Part shown: piece by piece, positions 8,810 to 17,474 of the stretch
How the letters are laid out: every line of letters begins with the position of its first letter
Position numbering within the stretch: position 1 is the first letter of the stretch
Assembly (NCBI RefSeq): GCF_001514145.1
Contig: NZ_KQ948659.1
Coordinates: forward strand, 117,454 to 181,453
Reading direction: 5' to 3'
DNA length: 64,000 nucleotides
Source of the DNA: Streptomyces canus
GTDB taxonomy: Bacteria; Actinomycetota; Actinomycetes; Streptomycetales; Streptomycetaceae
The notes under the pieces: model-generated
Database searches by the model: none
The model's input: only the letters and a program-made list of their open reading frames with translations
What the model was told of the DNA's origin: nothing
Made by a program: the position numbers and the translations under genes

Positions 8810-9280
8810 GTGGACAAGAGGGATGCAATCGGATCGTGGCTCTCGGGCCCCCGCGCGGCCGCCGAGGATGCCGGTGTCGACTTCGGATACCGCGGACAGC
8901 AGCTCGGCCTGCCGGAGGAGGGGCCGGGCTCGATCGCCCGCCCCGGACGGCGGCTGGGCGCACTCGCCGTGGACTGGGCGATGAGCGTCCTGATTGCATC
9001 CCGGTTGATCACTCAGAGCTACGGCGGCCCGGCGACCTCGAACTGGGCGCTGCTGGTCTTCTTCGTGATGGGCGTCCTCACCGTCGGCACCATCGGCTTC
9101 ACCCCCGGCAAGCGCCTCTTCGGCCTGAAGGTGATCGCCCTCGACACCGGCCGCGTGAACCCGGCACGCGCCCTCCTGCGCACGGTCCTGCTCTGCCTCG
9201 CCCTCCCGGCCCTGATCTGGGACCGCGACGGCAGGGGCCTGCACGACCGGCTGGCGAAGACCGCGGAAGTACGTATCTGA
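8810..9280 (+). CDS. RDD-family integral membrane protein
   Basis: The 156-residue protein starts at GTG 8810. It has the RDD domain: [21 protein letters not shown] opens the first membrane segment with the conserved Arg and Asp, a second span (about [19 protein letters not shown]) and the [14 protein letters not shown] motif follow, then a third hydrophobic stretch. RDD proteins are multi-pass membrane proteins, in some cases implicated in transport or ion homeostasis; none is assigned here. The same gene sits beside glnA in Mycobacterium tuberculosis (Rv2219A region). It is divergent from glnA and shares the GlnR operator region. Confidence 0.9.
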   Translation: MDKRDAIGSWLSGPRAAAEDAGVDFGYRGQQLGLPEEGPGSIARPGRRLGALAVDWAMSVLIASRLITQSYGGPATSNWALLVFFVMGVLTVGTIGFTPGKRLFGLKVIALDTGRVNPARALLRTVLLCLALPALIWDRDGRGLHDRLAKTAEVRI

Positions 9281-9333
9281 CGTACGACGATGGGGGCGCC
9301 CGGTGTCACACCGGGCGCCCCCATCGTCGTACG
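9281..9333. terminator. Bidirectional terminator between RDD and DUF4191 genes
   Basis: This is a perfect inverted repeat: arms of 25 bp (9281-9305 and 9309-9333) separated by only three bases. It begins directly after the RDD stop and ends eight bases before the convergent DUF4191 stop, so it can terminate both. Confidence 0.92.
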
Positions 9334-9340
9334 AGAGGAT

Positions 9341-10042
9341 TCAGCGGGCCTTGGGTCCACCCTTGGGGAGCTTCATGCCCTTGGGCATGGGGCCCTTCGG
9401 CAACGGCATGTTGCTCATCAGGTCGCCCAGCGCCCGCAAGCGGTCGTTCGTGGCCGTCACCTGGGGGCCGGTCAGCACGCGCGGCAGCTTGAGCATGGTG
9501 GTCCGCACTTTCTTGAGCGGGACCTGGCCCTCGCCCGTGCCGACGAGGATGTCGTGCACCGGCACGTCCGCGACGATACGGTTCATCTTCTTCTTCTCGG
9601 CGGCCAGCAGGCCCTTGACCCGGTTCGGGTTGCCCTCGGCGACCAGGACGATGCCGGCCTTGCCGACGGCCCGGTGCACCACGTCCTGGCTGCGGTTCAT
9701 CGCCACCGCGGGGGTCGTCGTCCAGCCCCGGCCGATGTTGTCCAGCACGGCTGCCGCGGCGCCCGGCTGACCCTCCATCTGCCCGAACGCGGCCCGCTCG
9801 GCCCGGCGCCCGAAGATGATCGCCGTCCCGAGGAAGGCGAGCAGGAAGCCCAGGATGCCGAGGTAGACCGGATGTCCGATCAGGAAACCGATCGCGAGAA
9901 AGACACCGAGGATGAGGATGAAGACACCCGCGAGTACCAGGCCGATCTTCTTGTCGGCCTTGCGGGTCATCTTGTACGTCAGGGCGATCTGCTTCAGTCG
10001 CCCGGGGTTCGCGGCATCCGCCGCACTGTCACTTCTCGCCAT
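9341..10042 (-). CDS. DUF4191 integral membrane protein
   Basis: The 233-residue protein matches DUF4191, a conserved actinobacterial membrane family always found near lipA/glnA (Rv2219 in M. tuberculosis). It has a basic N-terminus, two adjacent membrane spans (about residues 33-54 and 57-77: IGLVLAGVFILILGVFL and GILGFLLAFLGTAIIF) and a soluble C-terminal domain rich in Lys and Pro (KGPMPKGMKLPKGG at the end). Molecular role unknown. Confidence 0.9.
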   Translation of the reverse strand: MARSDSAADAANPGRLKQIALTYKMTRKADKKIGLVLAGVFILILGVFLAIGFLIGHPVYLGILGFLLAFLGTAIIFGRRAERAAFGQMEGQPGAAAAVLDNIGRGWTTTPAVAMNRSQDVVHRAVGKAGIVLVAEGNPNRVKGLLAAEKKKMNRIVADVPVHDILVGTGEGQVPLKKVRTTMLKLPRVLTGPQVTATNDRLRALGDLMSNMPLPKGPMPKGMKLPKGGPKAR

Positions 10043-10107
10043 GCCCCGAAGTCTACGTGGCCCCGCAGGCGCCTTCGACGGCAGTGTCCACCGTCGAAGG
10101 GGAGGAT

Positions 10108-10320
10108 TCAGGAGCGGGCGGTGACCGTCTCGGTGAGCGTCTGCTCCAGGACACGCTGCGCCTCGACCCTGTCCTTGGCGCGGCGGCGGTCCTCCAGGAC
10201 GGACGTCCAGGCGTTGCGGCGGGCGGTCCGCTGACCGCTGCTCATGAGCACGGACTCGACGGCACGGAGTGCATCGGTGAACGACGGGATGGCGGTGGCG
10301 CGAACCGGCGCGGCCTGCAT
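10108..10320 (-). CDS. Small conserved Streptomyces protein
   Basis: The 70-residue, highly basic, helical protein (MQAAPVRATAIPSFTDALRA start; SSGQRTARRNAWTSVLEDRR middle) lies between the DUF4191 gene and lipA. The ATG at 10320 is preceded by a GAGGGGG ribosome site; a longer reading from 10386 lacks one. No domain recognised and no catalytic motif visible. Its conserved placement beside lipA in Streptomyces (from memory, SCO2195) supports a real gene. Confidence 0.7.
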   Translation of the reverse strand: MQAAPVRATAIPSFTDALRAVESVLMSSGQRTARRNAWTSVLEDRRRAKDRVEAQRVLEQTLTETVTARS

Positions 10321-10458
10321 GATGGGGGTCCCCCTCGGGAGTGACGGCAAGGGTGAGTGGTGCACGGGCTGTACAGCCAGGGTCACTGAATGGTGTTACC
10401 AGGGCGTGACCGACCGGTCAAACACCCATGAAGCCTTGATGTGCTGCCCGAAAACACG

Positions 10459-10508
10459 GACGCGGCCCCGATGACCCCCCTATCTGCGGGGATGTCCGGG
10501 ACCGCGTC
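10459..10508 (-). terminator. Possible lipA terminator
   Basis: GACGCGGCCCCG (10459-10470) pairs with CGGGACCGCGTC (10497-10508) with one mismatch across a 26-base loop. It is about 100 bases beyond the lipA stop, in the 290-bp gap that holds no other gene. Confidence 0.45.
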
Positions 10509-10609
10509 AATCGGCCACTACCGAGCGGTAGTTGCTTGTGCTCGGATTCACACGTTTGGAGTGGCACTCCGTGCCATCCGGAAATGCTCAGGCAGTGCTC
10601 ACGCAGTGC

Positions 10610-11575
10610 TCAGACGGCCTGCGAAGCGACGTAGGCACCACGCTTCTCGACGGCCATCTGGTAGAGCCGGCCCGCCCGGTAGGAGGACCGGACGAGGGGT
10701 CCGGACATCACACCGGAGAAGCCGATCTGCTCGGCCTCGTCCTTCAGCTCCACGAACTCCTGCGGCTTGACCCAGCGCTCCACGGGGTGGTGGCGCACGG
10801 ACGGGCGCAGGTACTGGGTGATGGTGACGAGCTCGCAGCCGGCGTCGTGCAGCTGCCGGAGCGCCTCGCTGACCTCCTCGCGGGTCTCGCCCATGCCGAG
10901 GATCAGGTTGGACTTGGTCACCAGGCCGAAGTCGCGGGCCTCGGTGATGACCTTCAGCGAGCGCTCGTAGCGGAAGCCGGGGCGGATGCGCTTGAAGATC
11001 CGGGGGACCGTCTCGACGTTGTGCGCGAAGACCTCGGGGCGGGACTCGAAGACCTGCTGCAGCAGCTCCGGCACGGCGTTGAAGTCGGGGGCCAGCAGCT
11101 CGACCTTGGTGCGGCCGGCCTCACGGCCCGCGGTCTGCTCGTGGATCTGCCGGACCGTCTCGGCGTACAGCCACGCGCCGCCGTCCTCCAGGTCGTCGCG
11201 CGCGACGCCGGTGATGGTGGCGTAGTTCAGGTCCATGGTGACCACGGACTCGCCGACGCGGCGCGGCTCGTCACGGTCCAGCGCCTCGGGCTTGCCGGTG
11301 TCGATCTGGCAGAAGTCGCAACGCCGGGTGCACTGGTCGCCGCCGATGAGGAAGGTCGCCTCGCGGTCCTCCCAGCACTCGTAGATGTTGGGACAGCCGG
11401 CTTCCTGGCAGACCGTGTGCAGGCCCTCGCTCTTCACGAGCTTCTGCATAGCGGTGTACTCGGGACCCATTTTCGCCCGGGTCTTGATCCACTCGGGCTT
11501 GCGCTCGATGGGGGTCTGGGCGTTACGGACCTCCAGGCGCAGCATCTTGCGTCCGTCGGGTGCGACTGCGGACAC
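10610..11575 (-). CDS. lipA: Lipoyl synthase LipA (radical SAM)
   Basis: LipA inserts two sulfurs into protein-bound octanoyl groups to form lipoyl cofactor, used by the E2 protein encoded at 28.9-30.7 kb. The 321-residue product has both iron-sulfur sites: the auxiliary cluster Cys56, Cys61, Cys67 ([12 protein letters not shown]) and the radical-SAM CxxxCxxC Cys82, Cys86, Cys89, plus the C-terminal RSSYRA serine motif that ligates the auxiliary cluster. Start GTG 11575 follows TAGGGAG. It is 74 bases downstream of lipB and very likely co-transcribed. Confidence 0.97.
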   Translation of the reverse strand: MSAVAPDGRKMLRLEVRNAQTPIERKPEWIKTRAKMGPEYTAMQKLVKSEGLHTVCQEAGCPNIYECWEDREATFLIGGDQCTRRCDFCQIDTGKPEALDRDEPRRVGESVVTMDLNYATITGVARDDLEDGGAWLYAETVRQIHEQTAGREAGRTKVELLAPDFNAVPELLQQVFESRPEVFAHNVETVPRIFKRIRPGFRYERSLKVITEARDFGLVTKSNLILGMGETREEVSEALRQLHDAGCELVTITQYLRPSVRHHPVERWVKPQEFVELKDEAEQIGFSGVMSGPLVRSSYRAGRLYQMAVEKRGAYVASQAV

Positions 11576-11649
11576 GACCGGCTCCCTAGCGATTGATTCT
11601 TCGGCGTTGTTCAGGGTACGCCCGTTGATTTGAAAGTCAGCGGCGGTGT

Positions 11650-12450
11650 TCAGGCCGCCGGTGTCTTCTCGATCACTCTCGGCTTCAGTTCCGCGTTCTC
11701 CAGTACGTCCCTCAGGTGCCGCTCGACGACCGGGAGCACCTCGCCGATGGTCACGTCCCGGCCGAGTTCGCCCGCGAGGGAGGCGACCCCCGCGTCGCGG
11801 ATGCCGCAGGGGATGATCCGGTCGAACCACTTGTTGTCCGGGTTCACGTTGAACGAGAAGCCGTGCATGGTGACGCCCTTGGCGACGCGGATGCCGATCG
11901 CCGCGATCTTGCGGTCCTCGCGCCGCTGGCCGGCGTTGGACGGGGCGTACTCCGGGCCGTTCAGGCGCGGGTCGAACTCCTCGTCCGTGAGCCGGGGGTC
12001 GAAGTCCAGGGAGAGACCGCCGATCGCCGGACGCGTCTCGACCGGGTCGCCCAGCACCCATACGCCACTGCGGCCCTCGACCCGGCTCGTCTCGAGCCCG
12101 TACTCCGCGCACGTGCGGATCAGGGCCTCCTCCAGGCGCCGTACGTGCGCCACCACGTCCACCGGACGCGGGAGCTTCTGGATCGGGTAGCCCACCAGCT
12201 GGCCCGGACCGTGCCAGGTGATCTTGCCGCCGCGGTCCACGTCGATGACCGGGGTGCCGTCGAGGGGGCGTTCGTTGTCCGCGGTGCGCCGGCCCGCCGT
12301 ATACACAGGGGGGTGTTCGAGCAGCAGGACCGTGTCGGGGATCTCGTCCTCGAACCGCGCCGCGTGCACCCGGCGCTGTTCGTCCCACGCCTCCTGGTAC
12401 TCGACCGCGTCCGCACCGAAGCCCATACGGACGAACCGCAACCCACTCAC
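11650..12450 (-). CDS. lipB: Octanoyltransferase LipB
   Basis: LipB moves octanoate from acyl carrier protein to the lipoyl domain, the step before LipA. The 266-residue product contains the [11 protein letters not shown] motif, the catalytic Lys181 (RKIAAIGI) and the active-site Cys215 (IIPCGI). It is longer than the roughly 230-residue M. tuberculosis enzyme because of an insertion of about 35 residues (140-176, Asp/Pro-rich) just before the catalytic Lys, which I believe is common in Streptomyces. GTG 12450 has GGAGG upstream. Confidence 0.96.
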   Translation of the reverse strand: MSGLRFVRMGFGADAVEYQEAWDEQRRVHAARFEDEIPDTVLLLEHPPVYTAGRRTADNERPLDGTPVIDVDRGGKITWHGPGQLVGYPIQKLPRPVDVVAHVRRLEEALIRTCAEYGLETSRVEGRSGVWVLGDPVETRPAIGGLSLDFDPRLTDEEFDPRLNGPEYAPSNAGQRREDRKIAAIGIRVAKGVTMHGFSFNVNPDNKWFDRIIPCGIRDAGVASLAGELGRDVTIGEVLPVVERHLRDVLENAELKPRVIEKTPAA

Positions 12451-12648
12451 GGCAAGCGCCTCCCTAGAAGGTCGTAAGGCACGAAGGGTGCCCACGCCAC
12501 TGTACGTCCGGCCCGCGGGCGTCAGCTCCGGGGCCAATCCTCACACGATCGGATGAACGAACGTCGAAGTGTGCGATCGTCTGCTCACTCTCCGCTACAT
12601 TCGCCGTTCGCGCAGGCCATAAGGGCTGCTCACAGGCAATCCGGGCAC

Positions 12649-12662
12649 CACGTGGCCACGTG
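12649..12662. promoter_or_regulatory. 14-bp perfect palindrome upstream of NsdA-like regulator
   Basis: CACGTGGCCACGTG is a perfect palindrome made of two CACGTG hexamers, ending 31 bases before the regulator's ATG. Its position suggests an operator, perhaps autoregulatory. No regulator can be assigned from sequence. Confidence 0.5.
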
Positions 12663-12693
12663 ACAGCCCGAAAGGCAGGAGACCGCACCGCAG

Positions 12694-14127
12694 ATGACGG
12701 AACGACCCGCGCAGCGCACTCCCAATCGACAGCTCGCCGCGCTCATCGCAGAAGCGGGGTTCTCCAACGCGGGTCTCGCCCGACGCGTGGACCAGCTCGG
12801 TCTCGAACATGGGCTGGATCTCAGATACGACAAGACGTCCGTGACCCGGTGGCTGCGCGGGCAACAGCCCCGGGGCACCACGCCCGCCCTCATCGCCGAG
12901 GTCTTCACCCGGCGTCTCGGCCGCCGGCTCTCCGCGCAGGACCTGGGCCTCGACGCCTGTGCGCCCGTCTACGCCGGCCTGGAGTTCGCCGCGGGTCCCG
13001 AGGAGGCCGTCGACATCGTCAGCGGGCTGTGGCGCAAGGACTCCGGCAGCCACGCCGAACTGCGCAAGATCGCCTTCACACCCGCCGGACTGGTCGTGCC
13101 GAGCCGTGACTGGCTGATCGGCCGCCCCGACGACAGGGTCGCCCGCGGCGAGCCGGTCCGGGTCCCTCCCCAGGGGCGCCCGGTGGTGCCACGGCAGCGC
13201 GGCCAGGCCGAGCGCGCGCCCGGTCAGAAGGTCACCGGGGGCGACATCGCCGCGCTCGGTTCGGTCGGCGACCTCTTCCGCACCCTCGACGACCAGTACG
13301 GCGGCGGCCACGCCCGGCAGGCCCTGGTGCGCTATCTGGAGCACGAGTGCGAGCCGATGCTGCGCGGCACCTACGGGGAGACGACCGGCCGCAGGCTGTT
13401 CGCCGCTGCGGCGGACCTGACCCGGCTCGCGGGCTGGACGTCGTACGACATCGCGGCGCACGGTCTCGCACAGCGGTACTTCGTGCAGGCGCTGCGGCTC
13501 ACGCAGGCGGCCGGGGACCGGGCGTACGGGGCGTATGTGCTGGTCACCATGAGCCGTCAGGCCGTGTATCTGGGGCACGGGCGGGAGGCGATCCAGCTCG
13601 CGCGGGTGGCCCAGCAGGGCGTCGGTACGACGGCCCCGCCGGTCGTGCAGGCGCTGCTGCACTCGGCCGAGGCGCGGGGGCACGGGGTGCTGGGGGAGGT
13701 GCGGGCGTGCACGGCGTCACTGGTGCGCGCGGAACGGGCCCTGGAGGCGGCCCGTCCCGGTGACGAAGTCCCGCACTGGGCACGGTTCTTCGACGAGGCG
13801 CAGCTGGCGGACGAGTTCGGGCACTGTCACCGGGATCTGCAGCAGTTCCGGGCGGCGGCGCAACACGCCGAGCGCTCGCTTCAGTTGCGTGCGCCCGCGT
13901 ATGCGCGGAGCCGGTTGTTCTGCCGGGTGGTCCTTGCCTCCGCGCGACTCGGTCTGGGGGAACTGGACCAGGCCTGTGCGCTGGCGGCGGAGGCGGCGGG
14001 GCAGGCCGCGGAGATGCGGTCGGTGCGGGCGGTGGAGTATGTGCGGGACTTCGAGCGGCGGTTGGAGCCGTACAAGGATGCGGCGCCGGTGCGGAGTTAT
14101 CGCGACAAGGTCGCGGCACTGGGGTAG
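12694..14127 (+). CDS. NsdA-like HTH/TPR transcriptional regulator
   Basis: The 477-residue protein has the layout of the Streptomyces NsdA family: an N-terminal helix-turn-helix region (NRQLAALIAEAGFSNAGLAR then KTSVTRWLRGQQPRG, residues 11-61) and a long helical C-terminal part with TPR-like repeats (about 230-477). NsdA-type proteins affect development and antibiotic production in S. coelicolor; whether this one does is inference. A 14-bp palindrome lies just upstream. It is divergent from lipB and convergent with an FAD oxidoreductase. Confidence 0.82.
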   Translation: MTERPAQRTPNRQLAALIAEAGFSNAGLARRVDQLGLEHGLDLRYDKTSVTRWLRGQQPRGTTPALIAEVFTRRLGRRLSAQDLGLDACAPVYAGLEFAAGPEEAVDIVSGLWRKDSGSHAELRKIAFTPAGLVVPSRDWLIGRPDDRVARGEPVRVPPQGRPVVPRQRGQAERAPGQKVTGGDIAALGSVGDLFRTLDDQYGGGHARQALVRYLEHECEPMLRGTYGETTGRRLFAAAADLTRLAGWTSYDIAAHGLAQRYFVQALRLTQAAGDRAYGAYVLVTMSRQAVYLGHGREAIQLARVAQQGVGTTAPPVVQALLHSAEARGHGVLGEVRACTASLVRAERALEAARPGDEVPHWARFFDEAQLADEFGHCHRDLQQFRAAAQHAERSLQLRAPAYARSRLFCRVVLASARLGLGELDQACALAAEAAGQAAEMRSVRAVEYVRDFERRLEPYKDAAPVRSYRDKVAALG

Positions 14128-14169
14128 AGGTCGCCTCGCCGTAACTCCGACGGTCCGGTGACGGGTGCA

Positions 14170-14222
14170 GCGCCGTCGTGGCTTGTCGCGCAGTTCCCCG
14201 CGCCCCTGAAGGGGCGCGGGTG
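14170..14222 (-). repeat. Dispersed intergenic repeat, copy B (acts as terminator)
   Basis: Read on the lower strand this is the same element as the other copies: GGGGCGCGGGGAAC, GCGCGAC, AGCCACGACGGC. It contains a hairpin CCGCGCCCC-TGAA-GGGGCGCGG (about 14199-14221). It lies between two convergent genes, so it probably terminates both. Confidence 0.8.
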
Positions 14223-14226
14223 ATCC

Positions 14227-15666
14227 TCACGCTGCCTGAGCTGTAGGAGTCGGATCTGCGCGGTGCATCGAACCCGCAGCTCCCAGGTCTTTCAGGATTG
14301 CCGTCGCCGCCCTGTGGGCCGAGTGCAGGGCGCCCTGGATCGTGCTGGTGTCCCGGTGGTCGCCGCACACGTACAGGCCCGCCAGCAGGCGTACCGGGCG
14401 GCGCAGGTCGTGCGGGGCGGGCATGGCCGGGACCGCCTCCCGGGTGTGGTGGACCGCGAGGGTCTCCCAGCGGTGCGTCGGCGTGCCGTACAGGCGGCCC
14501 AGGTGGGTGCGTACGGCCGTCTCCAGGTCCGAAGGAGGGCTGCCCAGGACCGTCGAGGAGATCAGGGCCCGGCCGGAAGGGGCCCGGCTCGGGTCGACCT
14601 CGCTGATCACCGCCGTGTGGGCCACCGGGCCGCCCCGGTCGGCGTCGAGCAGCAACGCGGCACCCGTGCGGGGCGGTTCGTCCGTCGTGTGGTGGACGAC
14701 CGTCACCGGGTGGAAGTCCGGCACCCGCAACCCCGGCAGCAGCTCGGCCGCGGCCTGCGCGTCCGTCGCCAGCAGCACCGCCCGGCACCGGATCTCGCCG
14801 TGCTCGGCCGTGGTCACCGACGTCGTCGAGACGGACGTGACCCGCACCCCCGTGTGCACGGTTCCCGTCGGCAGCGTCTGCGCGAGCAGCTCCGGAAGGG
14901 CCTCCGCGCCGCCCTCGGGCACACACAGCCGCCCACCCGCGAAGGCCCGCAGCGCGAGGTCGGCGCAGCGGCTGGACGTCGTCAGCGCGGGGTCGCACAG
15001 CAGTGCGGCGAGCAGGGGACGCAGAAAGCCGTCGATCGTGCGCGCGGGCAGCCCCCGGGCCGCGAGCGACTGCCCGGCGGGCAGCTCGGGACGGGCGAGG
15101 AGGCGTTCGACGGGCACGGTGGAGAACCGGGTGAGCGCGGCACCGAGCCGGGCCTGGTCGACGGCACCGCCGAGCGGCGCGGCGGCGCGGGCGGCCCTGG
15201 ACACGGTCCCCTGACCGGCACCGGGCAGCACCCGGAACGTGGCCCTACGCGATACGGCCCTCCGGGATGCGGTCACCAACCTCGGCCCCGGCATCCCCCG
15301 AGGGGCGCTCGCCAGGGCGCGCACCGCATGCAGTGCGCCCCTTGCGCTCCGGGCGCCCGCCGGAGCGTCCACACGGTGGTGGCGTCCGTCGCCATGCAGC
15401 AGGACGCCCGGCGCGAAGGGCCGCAGCACGAGCCCGTCGAGCCCGGGCGCGAGCCGTAGTTCGGGATACGCCGTGGACAGCAGCTGTCCGATCCGGTCGA
15501 GCCGGAAGCCGTCGACCTTCTCGGTCGACATCCGGCCGCCCACACACGGGGCGGCCTCCAACACCGCGACGGTCACTCCTTGACTGGTCAGCCGATGCGC
15601 CGCGGAGAGTCCGGCGACCCCGGCTCCCACGATCACGACGTCCGCCTGGTACGCGGGCTCAAGCAC
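14227..15666 (-). CDS. NAD(P)/FAD-dependent amine-oxidase-like oxidoreductase
   Basis: The 479-residue flavoprotein has a dinucleotide-binding N-terminus (VVIVGAGVAGLSAAHRL, residues 10-26, then VLEAAPCVGGRMS) and the C-terminal FAD motif VCGDHRDTSTIQGALHSAHRAA. This is the amine oxidase/protoporphyrinogen oxidase-like superfamily. The substrate is not evident; related Streptomyces genes are annotated only as FAD-dependent oxidoreductases. GTG 15666 has GAGGAGGGG upstream. A 170-bp gap separates it from the next gene, where I see nothing definite. Confidence 0.85.
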   Translation of the reverse strand: MLEPAYQADVVIVGAGVAGLSAAHRLTSQGVTVAVLEAAPCVGGRMSTEKVDGFRLDRIGQLLSTAYPELRLAPGLDGLVLRPFAPGVLLHGDGRHHRVDAPAGARSARGALHAVRALASAPRGMPGPRLVTASRRAVSRRATFRVLPGAGQGTVSRAARAAAPLGGAVDQARLGAALTRFSTVPVERLLARPELPAGQSLAARGLPARTIDGFLRPLLAALLCDPALTTSSRCADLALRAFAGGRLCVPEGGAEALPELLAQTLPTGTVHTGVRVTSVSTTSVTTAEHGEIRCRAVLLATDAQAAAELLPGLRVPDFHPVTVVHHTTDEPPRTGAALLLDADRGGPVAHTAVISEVDPSRAPSGRALISSTVLGSPPSDLETAVRTHLGRLYGTPTHRWETLAVHHTREAVPAMPAPHDLRRPVRLLAGLYVCGDHRDTSTIQGALHSAHRAATAILKDLGAAGSMHRADPTPTAQAA

Positions 15667-15837
15667 GTGCCCCTCCTCGAGGTTGCGCGGCCGGTGGGGA
15701 CGTCATGCCCCCAACAGGCTCCGGGGATACCCGAGTTCGGGTCGAGGGTAGGGCGATGACCGGTCAGGAACAGTCGCGCATCGACAGGGCACGGTCGCAC
15801 ACCGGTCGCATGTCGTCACAGACGGCCACTGGAACGC

Positions 15838-16731
15838 TCACGCCGCCCGGATCGCCTCCTCGATGTCCGGGAACGCGAACGTGAACCCCGACTCCAGCAG
15901 CCGCGTCGGCCGCACCCGTGCGCTGCCCAGCACGTCCCCGGCCATCTCGCCGAGCACGGCCCGCAGCACCGGCGCGGGGACGGCGAAGAGGGTCGGCCGG
16001 TGCAGCACGCGGCCCATGGCCTCGGTGATCTCACGGTTCGTCAGGGGCTGCGGGGCAGTGAGGTTGAAGGGTCCGGACAGCCCGTCGGTCTCCAGAAGAT
16101 GGCGGATCGCGGCCACCTCGTCGTGCAGTGCGATGAACGACCAGTACTGCCGCCCGTCGCCCATCCGCCCGCCGAGCCCCGCCCGGAACAGCGGGAACAG
16201 CTTGCCCCAGGCCCCGCCGCCGCGGCCCACCACGAGCCCGGTGCGGGTGAACGCGGTCCGTACGCCGGCCTGTTGCGCGGGTGCGGCCGCCCCCTCCCAC
16301 TCCACGCACAGCTCGGGCAGGAAGCCCTGTCCTGCGGGGGAGTTCTCGTCGACGATCCGGTCGCCGGTCTCGCCGTAGTACCCCATCGCGCTGCCGTTCA
16401 CGAAGACCCGCGGCGGCTCGTCCAGGGCGGCGACGGCCTTGGCGAGGGCGGTCGTGCCGTTGACCCGGCTGTCGTGGATCCGCTTCTTGTACGCGTCCGT
16501 CCAGCGCCGCGAACCGACCCCCGCCCCGGCGAGGTTGACCACGGCGTCGCATCCGGCGAGCCCGGCCGTGTCGACCCGCCCGGCCTCGGGGTCCCACCGG
16601 ACCTCGGTCTCGTCCCGGGGTTCCCGGCGCACCAGCCGGACCACCTCGTGCCCATCCGCCGTCAGGGACCGCGTCAAGGCCGATCCGATCAGTCCGGACG
16701 CTCCGGCCACCGCGATTCTTGAAAGTTGCAT
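15838..16731 (-). CDS. TIGR01777-family epimerase / SDR protein
   Basis: The 297-residue protein is an atypical short-chain dehydrogenase of the TIGR01777 family (YfcH-like). It has a Rossmann start (RIAVAGASGLIGSAL, residues 5-19), NLAGAGV, NGSAMGYYG and a C-terminal DUF1731-like part with GEMAGDVLGSARVRP, which proposes NAD(P)-dependent activity on an unknown substrate. The family member Rv2216 sits next to lipB in M. tuberculosis, so this is conserved context. It is divergent from the GNAT gene by 72 bp. Confidence 0.92.
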   Translation of the reverse strand: MQLSRIAVAGASGLIGSALTRSLTADGHEVVRLVRREPRDETEVRWDPEAGRVDTAGLAGCDAVVNLAGAGVGSRRWTDAYKKRIHDSRVNGTTALAKAVAALDEPPRVFVNGSAMGYYGETGDRIVDENSPAGQGFLPELCVEWEGAAAPAQQAGVRTAFTRTGLVVGRGGGAWGKLFPLFRAGLGGRMGDGRQYWSFIALHDEVAAIRHLLETDGLSGPFNLTAPQPLTNREITEAMGRVLHRPTLFAVPAPVLRAVLGEMAGDVLGSARVRPTRLLESGFTFAFPDIEEAIRAA

Positions 16732-16803
16732 GACCTCATCCTGCCTGGTGGGTGCGTAAGAGCGATGTCTGGTTCCGGTAACCCCCACCGTAGGGTGGCG
16801 CTC

Positions 16804-17292
16804 ATGTCCCAGCTGTCCATACGCCACGCCCTCCCCGACGACGAAGAGGAGCTGGCCCGCCTCGAGCGTGCCGAATGGTCGCCCCTGCACGACGTCCTGC
16901 CCGAGCAGCAGCCGCCCTACCGGCCGTTCTTCGACGAGCGGCACCTCCCCGACGACTGTCTGGTCGCCGAGGCCGACCGCCGCATCCTCGGGTACATCCG
17001 TCTCGGTTTCCCGACCGGGCTCGAGGCGAGCGCCCATGTGCGCCAGATCCAGGGCTTCGTCGTCAGCGCCCGGGCCCGGGGCCGCGGTGTCGGCCGGGCC
17101 CTGATCCGCGCCATCACCGAGGAGGCCCGGCGCCGGGGCGCCCGCCGCCTCACCCTGCGCGTCCTCGGGCACAACACGCCCGCCCGGGGGCTCTACGAGT
17201 CCGAGGGCTTCGCGGTCGAGGGCGTGCTGCCCGAGGAGTTCCTGCTGGCGGGGGAGTACGTCGACGACGTGCTCATGGGGCGCCGTCTCTGA
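16804..17292 (+). CDS. GNAT-family N-acetyltransferase
   Basis: The 162-residue protein fits a GNAT fold: acetyl-CoA motif A is visible as VSARARGRGVGRALI, followed by the motif B region NTPARGLYESEGF. The acceptor substrate is unknown. The ATG at 16804 gives the normal family length; in-frame codons upstream would add an unsupported extension. Its 3' end overlaps the opposite-strand small membrane gene by about 20 bases. Confidence 0.9.
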   Translation: MSQLSIRHALPDDEEELARLERAEWSPLHDVLPEQQPPYRPFFDERHLPDDCLVAEADRRILGYIRLGFPTGLEASAHVRQIQGFVVSARARGRGVGRALIRAITEEARRRGARRLTLRVLGHNTPARGLYESEGFAVEGVLPEEFLLAGEYVDDVLMGRRL

Positions 17293-17410
17293 GTACCTGG
17301 TCGGCCGCGGCGGTCGTACGGCGTCTGCGCACCACGAGGCAGAGCGCGACCCCCGCCACGAGCAGCGAGATCAGGAAGAACACGGGCACGGGGAGCCTCC
17401 GGGGTGCCAT
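17273..17410 (-). CDS. Possible 45-residue single-span membrane peptide
   Basis: From ATG 17410 the frame encodes one clear membrane segment (PVFFLISLLVAGVALCLVV) followed by RRRRTT, a positive-inside stop-transfer. The ribosome site is weak and the 3' end overlaps the GNAT gene antisense by 20 bases. The membrane-plus-arginine pattern argues for a real small protein. A longer start at 17458 is possible. Confidence 0.45.
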   Translation of the reverse strand: MAPRRLPVPVFFLISLLVAGVALCLVVRRRRTTAAADQVLRDGAP

Positions 17411-17474
17411 GCGGGACCGGTGCGGGACCGGTGCCGTGCGAGACCGTGGCCCCATCATCCGGGAGGCCGGCGCG

